The notes beneath the pieces were generated by a model. The model was given only the letters and a program-made list of their open reading frames with translations. It was not told where the DNA came from and searched no databases. Shown here in pieces: positions 60,482 to 64,000 of a DNA stretch of 64,000 bases. Every line of letters starts with the position of its first letter. The stretch's first letter is position 1. Source of the stretch: Halomonas sp. A11-A (GTDB lineage: Bacteria > Pseudomonadota > Gammaproteobacteria > Pseudomonadales > Halomonadaceae); the NCBI RefSeq assembly GCF_003182195.1, contig NZ_QGTM01000009.1:30131-94130 (forward strand), given 5' to 3'. The position numbers and the translations under genes were made by a program.

Positions 60482-61420
60482 ATGACGCACGTTCCCACAT
60501 CCGACTACCCCCGCGACCTGATCGGCTACGGCCGCACGCCACCCCACGCCAACTGGCCGGGCCGGGCGAAGATCGCCGTGCAGTTCGTGCTCAACTACGA
60601 GGAGGGTGGCGAGAACTGCGTGCTCCATGGGGACGAAGGCTCCGAGCAGTTTCTCTCCGAGATCATCGGGGCGGCGGCCTATCCGGACCGCCACCTGAGC
60701 ATGGAGTCGATCTACGAGTACGGCTCCCGGGCGGGGGTATGGCGGATCCTGCGCGAGTTCGAGCGCCGCGGCCTGCCGCTTACCGTCTTTGGGGTGGCCA
60801 TGGCGCTGGAGCGTCACCCCGAGGTGGCCCACGCTTTCAAGGAGCTGGGCCACGAGGTCGCCTGCCACGGCTATCGCTGGATCCACTACCAGGAGGTGCC
60901 CGAGCACGTCGAGCGCGAGCATCTGCAGAAGGCGATGGCGATCTTCCAGCGGCTCTACGGCGAGAAACCGCTGGGCTGGTATACCGGCCGTGACAGCCCC
61001 AACACCCGCCGGCTGGTACTCGACGAGGGCGGCTTCCTCTACGATAGCGACTACTACGGCGACGACCTGCCGTTCTGGACCCGCGAGCGCGACAGCCAGG
61101 GGGTCGAGCACGACCACCTGATCGTGCCCTACACCCTGGACAGCAACGATATGCGCTTCGCCGCGCCCCAGGGTTTCAATACCGCCGACCACTTCTTCAC
61201 CTACCTGCGCGACGCCTTCGACGTGCTCTATGCAGAGGGGGAGGAGTCGCCCAAGATGCTCTCCATCGGCATGCACTGCCGCCTGCTGGGGCGCCCGGGC
61301 CGCTTCCGCGCCCTGCAGCGCTTCCTCGACCATATCGAGGCCCACGACCGGGTCTGGGTGGCGCGCCGGGTGGACATCGCGCGGCACTGGGCGGAGCACC
61401 ATCCGGCACCGACGCGCTGA
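60482..61420 (+). CDS. puuE: Allantoinase, polysaccharide-deacetylase type
   Basis: Metal-independent allantoinase that hydrolyses allantoin to allantoate; unrelated to the amidohydrolase AllB. 312 residues. N-terminal YPRDLIGYGRTPPHANWPG and VQFVLNYEEGGENCVLHGDE are diagnostic of PuuE, with HEVACHGYRWIHYQ and YTGRDSPNTRRLVL in the NodB-like fold. AGGA precedes the start. First gene of puuE, ureidoglycine aminohydrolase, allA. Confidence 0.94.
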   Translation: MTHVPTSDYPRDLIGYGRTPPHANWPGRAKIAVQFVLNYEEGGENCVLHGDEGSEQFLSEIIGAAAYPDRHLSMESIYEYGSRAGVWRILREFERRGLPLTVFGVAMALERHPEVAHAFKELGHEVACHGYRWIHYQEVPEHVEREHLQKAMAIFQRLYGEKPLGWYTGRDSPNTRRLVLDEGGFLYDSDYYGDDLPFWTRERDSQGVEHDHLIVPYTLDSNDMRFAAPQGFNTADHFFTYLRDAFDVLYAEGEESPKMLSIGMHCRLLGRPGRFRALQRFLDHIEAHDRVWVARRVDIARHWAEHHPAPTR

Positions 61421-61453
61421 GCTCATTCTGCGCTGAACTGCTTGAGGCTGATC

Positions 61454-61630
61454 CGGCGACAGCTCTGTTCGGGGGCGCTGTGAACCCTCCCAGGGCGCTA
61501 CCGATGCCCTGCTTCGCTCTCGCATCCTGCTCCGCTTGCAGGGCCAGCGCTGGCCATCCATGGCCAGCCCGTTCGAAGCAGTGCTTCTCACCCCTGGCAT
61601 AGGACCCCCTTCAGAGCTATCCCCGGCGCC
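61454..61630. repeat. Intergenic hairpin repeat, copy 2
   Basis: Same architecture as 34341-34433: arms AGCTCTG and GGGGG pair with CCCCC and CAGAGCT; the centre has GGCGCTGTGAA, CTACCGATGCC and GGCATAGGACC. The apical part is enlarged by about 80 bases. Occupies most of the 279-base gap between puuE and the aminohydrolase gene. Confidence 0.7.
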
Positions 61631-61699
61631 TCTCGCCCCGGTTCTTGCGGGGCGCTCGTACAAACCCGGGCTTAGGCCCAGAGTCTTTCAGGACACCCC

Positions 61700-62533
61700 A
61701 TGAAACCACGTACCTACTATGCGCCCACCGGCGGTCATCCGCCCCAGACCCAGCTGCTCTCCGACCGAGCGGTGTTCACCGAGGCCTATGCGGTGATCCC
61801 CAAGGGCGTCTTCGGCGATATCGTCACCAGCAACCTGCCGTTCTGGGAGGACACCCGGCTGTGGGTGCTGGCGCGCCCGCTCTCCGGTTTCGCCGAGACC
61901 TTCTCCCAGTACATCATGGAGGTCGCCCCCGGCGGCGGCAGCGAGCGCCCCGAGCTCGACCCCGAGGCCGAAGGGGTGCTCTTCGTGGTGGAGGGCGAGA
62001 TGACCCTGACACTCGCCGGCGAGCGCCACGCCATGGGGCCGGGCGGCTACGCCTTCATCCCGCCGGGCAGCGACTGGCAGGTCAGAAACGAAGCCGAGGC
62101 GCCGGTGCGCTTCCACTGGGTGCGCAAGGCTTATGAGCGCGTCGAGGGCATCGAGGTGCCGGAGGCCTTCGTCACCAACGAGAACGACCTCGACCCCAAC
62201 CCCATGCCGGGCACCGAGGGGCGCTGGGCCACCACCCGCTTCGTCGACCCGAGTGACGTGCGTCACGACATGCACGTTAACATCGTCACCTTCCAGCCCG
62301 GGGCGGTGATCCCCTTCGACGAGACCCACGTCATGGAGCACGGCCTCTACGTGCTGGAGGGCAAGGCGGTCTACCATCTCAACCAGGACTGGGTCGAGGT
62401 AGAGGCGGGCGACTTCATGTGGCTGCGCGCCTTCTGCCCGCAGGCCTGCTACGCCGGCGGCCCGGGGCCGTTCCGCTACCTGCTCTACAAGGACGTCAAC
62501 CGCCACCCCAAGCTGCGCCTGGGTGGCCGCTGA
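61700..62533 (+). CDS. allE: (S)-ureidoglycine aminohydrolase (bicupin)
   Basis: Manganese cupin that releases ammonia from (S)-ureidoglycine to give (S)-ureidoglycolate. 277 residues with two cupin domains. The first has LFVVEGEMTLTLAGERHAMG. The second carries the metal set in FDETHVMEHGLYVLEGKAVY and CPQACY. N-terminal YYAPTGGHPPQTQLLSDRAV is typical of the family. AGGA precedes the start. Sits between puuE and allA; the enzyme that makes ureidoglycine (allantoate amidohydrolase) is not in the window. Confidence 0.92.
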   Translation: MKPRTYYAPTGGHPPQTQLLSDRAVFTEAYAVIPKGVFGDIVTSNLPFWEDTRLWVLARPLSGFAETFSQYIMEVAPGGGSERPELDPEAEGVLFVVEGEMTLTLAGERHAMGPGGYAFIPPGSDWQVRNEAEAPVRFHWVRKAYERVEGIEVPEAFVTNENDLDPNPMPGTEGRWATTRFVDPSDVRHDMHVNIVTFQPGAVIPFDETHVMEHGLYVLEGKAVYHLNQDWVEVEAGDFMWLRAFCPQACYAGGPGPFRYLLYKDVNRHPKLRLGGR

Positions 62534-62624
62534 GCATTCAGGCATCTGCCCGAGACTCGCGAGCTACGTTGGCGGGGCTCGAGGCTGATCCGGCGGACTG
62601 ACGAGTTAAAAATGAGGGCACAAC

Positions 62625-63110
62625 ATGCTCGAATTGAAAGCCGAGCCGCTGACGGTCGAGGCCTTCGCCCCCTTCGGCGACGTCATCGATACGCGCACGG
62701 CGGACTGGTTTCCGATCAATGCCGGGCGCACCCGGCGCTATCACGATCTGGCGCGGGTCGAGACCCTGGGGGAGGGCGCGCGGACGCTGATCAGCATCTT
62801 CGTCAGCCAGCCGGTGACGCTCCCCCTGGAACTCGATTTCCTGGAGCGCCACCCGCTGGGCAGCCAGGCCTTTATGCCGCTGCACGAGGAGAGGTTCATG
62901 GTGGTCGTGGCGCCGCCGGGCGAGACCATCGATCCCGCCGAGGTGCGCGCCTTCGTCACCGACGGCCGCCAGGGGGTCAACTACCGCGCCGGCACCTGGC
63001 ACGCCATCCAGTCGGTGCTGGAGCGGGAAGGGGAGTTTCTCGTCGTCGATCGCGGCGGCGAGGGGAGCAACTGCGACGAGCATCCATTGGCGCTGCGCAT
63101 CACCCTCTGA
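62625..63110 (+). CDS. allA: Ureidoglycolate lyase
   Basis: Splits (S)-ureidoglycolate into glyoxylate and urea, the last step of ureide breakdown. 161 residues, family length. Conserved LTVEAFAPFGDVIDTRTADW, RRYHDLARVE and the C-terminal NYRAGTWHAIQSVLERE with EFLVVDRGGEGSNCDE. Follows the aminohydrolase gene by 91 bases. The glyoxylate made here would normally enter the gcl pathway, whose remnant lies immediately downstream. Confidence 0.94.
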   Translation: MLELKAEPLTVEAFAPFGDVIDTRTADWFPINAGRTRRYHDLARVETLGEGARTLISIFVSQPVTLPLELDFLERHPLGSQAFMPLHEERFMVVVAPPGETIDPAEVRAFVTDGRQGVNYRAGTWHAIQSVLEREGEFLVVDRGGEGSNCDEHPLALRITL

Positions 63111-63163
63111 TCGCCACGTATCTGGCCTGAAATCTATTACCAAGTGGTTGACCCAGTGCGCGA

Positions 63164-63323
63164 CAAGCCCCGCCGTTCAGGGCGGGGAAGGATAGCGCGG
63201 GCGCCGCAGGCGTCCTACAGTGCTGTATATAGTTACAGCGGCCGGATCGCCATGCAACGCCTCCAAGCCTACAAGTACGAACTGATGTTAGACGGCCAGC
63301 AAGAGCGGCAAATGCGCCAGTTT
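63164..63323 (+). mobile_element. Remnant of an IS605/IS1341-type element (left end)
   Basis: Begins near a subterminal hairpin CCCCGCC / GGCGGGG (63168-63174, 63181-63187) and runs through the start of tnpB, where homology stops abruptly at about 63323. No right end is present. Only the left ~160 bases survive. Confidence 0.72.
63252..63323 (+). pseudogene. tnpB: TnpB fragment (first ~24 codons)
   Basis: MQRLQAYKYELMLDGQQERQ followed by MRQF is the N-terminus of a TnpB/OrfB protein (RNA-guided nuclease of IS605-group elements, normally about 370-400 aa). After codon 24 the sequence changes to the 3' part of a glycerate kinase in another frame. Non-functional. Confidence 0.78.
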
Positions 63324-63516
63324 GAATGCCAGTGCCCTGTTCGGCCCCGACGACTGGCACCGGGCCGAGGCGCTGCGTCTCGAGGCGCGCGATTACCTGT
63401 CACGCAATGACGCGTATACTTTCTTCCAGGCGCTCGACCGGCTGATCGTGACCGGGCCGACGCGCACCAATGTCAACGATTTTCGTGCCATTCTGGTCTT
63501 GCCGAGGACACCATGA
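63322..63516 (+). pseudogene. ttuD: Glycerate kinase 3' remnant (TtuD/MOFRL family)
   Basis: Last ~64 codons of a glycerate 2-kinase, normally ~420 aa. Recognisable C-terminus: ALFGPDDWHRAEALRLEARD then [20 protein letters not shown] and [10 protein letters not shown]. The N-terminal ~85 percent is missing and replaced by the tnpB fragment, in a different frame. The stop overlaps the pyruvate kinase ATG (ATGA), preserving the native ttuD-pykF junction. Confidence 0.82.
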
Positions 63517-64000
63517 CGCTTCCCCCCCACGCCCCCATCCATGCCCCCATCCGCCGCACCAAGATCGTCGCCACCCTGGGCCCGGCCAGCGACCGCGAGG
63601 GCGTGCTCGAGGCGATGATCGCCGCCGGCGTCGACGTGGTGCGCCTCAACTTCTCCCACGGCTCGGCCGACGATCATCGCCGCCGCCTGGAGCGAGTCCG
63701 CGAGATCGCCGACCGCCTGGGCCGCAGTGTGGCCGCCCTCGGCGACCTGCAGGGGCCCAAGATCCGCATCGCCCGCTTCGCCGAGGGTGCCGTCGAGCTC
63801 GCCGAGGGCGCCCCCTTCGTGCTCGACATGGCCCTCGACGGCAACGCCGGCGATGCCACCCGGGTCGGCTGCGACTACCGCCAGCTGATCGACGACGTCG
63901 CCCCGGGCGACCGCCTGCTGCTCGACGACGGCCGGGTGGTGCTCGACGTCACCGCCGTCGAGGGGCGCGAGGTCCACACCCGCGTGGTGGTGGGCGGCAG
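63513..64000 (+). CDS. pykF: Pyruvate kinase (5' part, runs off window)
   Basis: Converts phosphoenolpyruvate and ADP to pyruvate and ATP. The first ~162 codons are present. [20 protein letters not shown] (nucleotide/substrate region), [20 protein letters not shown] and [15 protein letters not shown], followed by the B-domain start ([17 protein letters not shown]). The ATG overlaps the ttuD stop. In pseudomonads this copy ends the gcl-hyi-glxR-ttuD-pykF glyoxylate operon. With its upstream promoter probably deleted, expression may depend on the ureide operon. Confidence 0.92.
   Translation, partial: MTLPPHAPIHAPIRRTKIVATLGPASDREGVLEAMIAAGVDVVRLNFSHGSADDHRRRLERVREIADRLGRSVAALGDLQGPKIRIARFAEGAVELAEGAPFVLDMALDGNAGDATRVGCDYRQLIDDVAPGDRLLLDDGRVVLDVTAVEGREVHTRVVVGG

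Noticed and set aside
61444..62595. Identical 15-mer GAGGCTGATCCGGCG at 61444 and 62581
   Set aside because: Two short copies only, with no conserved surrounding structure; could be chance or a minor duplication.
1..64000. CRISPR array, tRNA/rRNA genes, riboswitches, prophage or known anti-phage systems
   Set aside because: No regularly spaced repeats, no cloverleaf or rRNA words, no recognised aptamer and no phage or defence gene were seen. The tnpB remnant is too short to be an active RNA-guided nuclease.

Overview
The window is GC-rich, densely coded gammaproteobacterial chromosome. The gene set (PhaP phasin, TAXI-TRAP and tripartite tricarboxylate transporters, glcDEF-glcG with an LldP-type permease, PuuD-type urate oxidation) and two copies of a characteristic intergenic hairpin repeat suggest a member of the Halomonadaceae. 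That assignment is an inference from gene content and style. No rRNA or tRNA was recognised.

Layout. 1-5.4 kb: a complete tetrathionate reductase operon (ttrB-ttrC-ttrA, minus strand) behind a perfect FNR/Anr box. 5.4-12.6 kb: a small XRE regulator, L-2-hydroxyglutarate oxidase, a TAXI-TRAP transporter with a DUF1850 protein, then purE-purK. 12.6-18.8 kb: a Tat-exported PhoX phosphatase, a coupled pair encoding a haem-binding ethylbenzene-dehydrogenase-like membrane protein and a DUF2231 protein, a divergent UbiA-family prenyltransferase and a TraX-family protein. 18.9-23.4 kb: a basic-amino-acid ABC transporter next to astE. 23.5-33.8 kb: a methyltransferase, wrbA, a tartrate/D-malate dehydrogenase with its LysR regulator, a glycosyltransferase, then a minus-strand run (TVP38, threonine aldolase, MtfA-like peptidase, GNAT-nitrilase fusion, EamA exporter). 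33.8-40.3 kb: glycolate oxidase (glcD, glcE, glcF), glcG and a glycolate/lactate permease, with two distinct palindromic operators. 40.6-41.8 kb: a glutathione transferase and a phasin behind a tandem operator.

41.9-63.1 kb: a ureide (purine) catabolism island: urate permease, uraD, uraH, puuD, a GntR/FCD regulator, a peptide-type ABC transporter, an allantoin racemase-like gene, puuE, (S)-ureidoglycine aminohydrolase and allA. Together these take urate to 5-hydroxyisourate, OHCU, allantoin and allantoate, and then ureidoglycine to glyoxylate and urea. The allantoate amidohydrolase step is not in the window. Eight copies of a TGTAYACA-centred palindrome lie at the promoters of this island and look like one regulon. 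A second module is embedded in it (TctA-TctB fusion, TctC, FAH-family hydrolase, its own GntR regulator).

The right part of the island is scarred. An NCS1 permease has lost its N-terminal half, an IS200-type element sits between the racemase and puuE, and downstream of allA the 5' end of a tnpB gene is joined to the last ~64 codons of a glycerate kinase (ttuD), which overlaps a pyruvate kinase gene running off the window. In pseudomonads ttuD-pykF ends the gcl-hyi-glxR-ttuD-pykF glyoxylate operon, so an IS-associated deletion of that module is the most interesting structural inference here.
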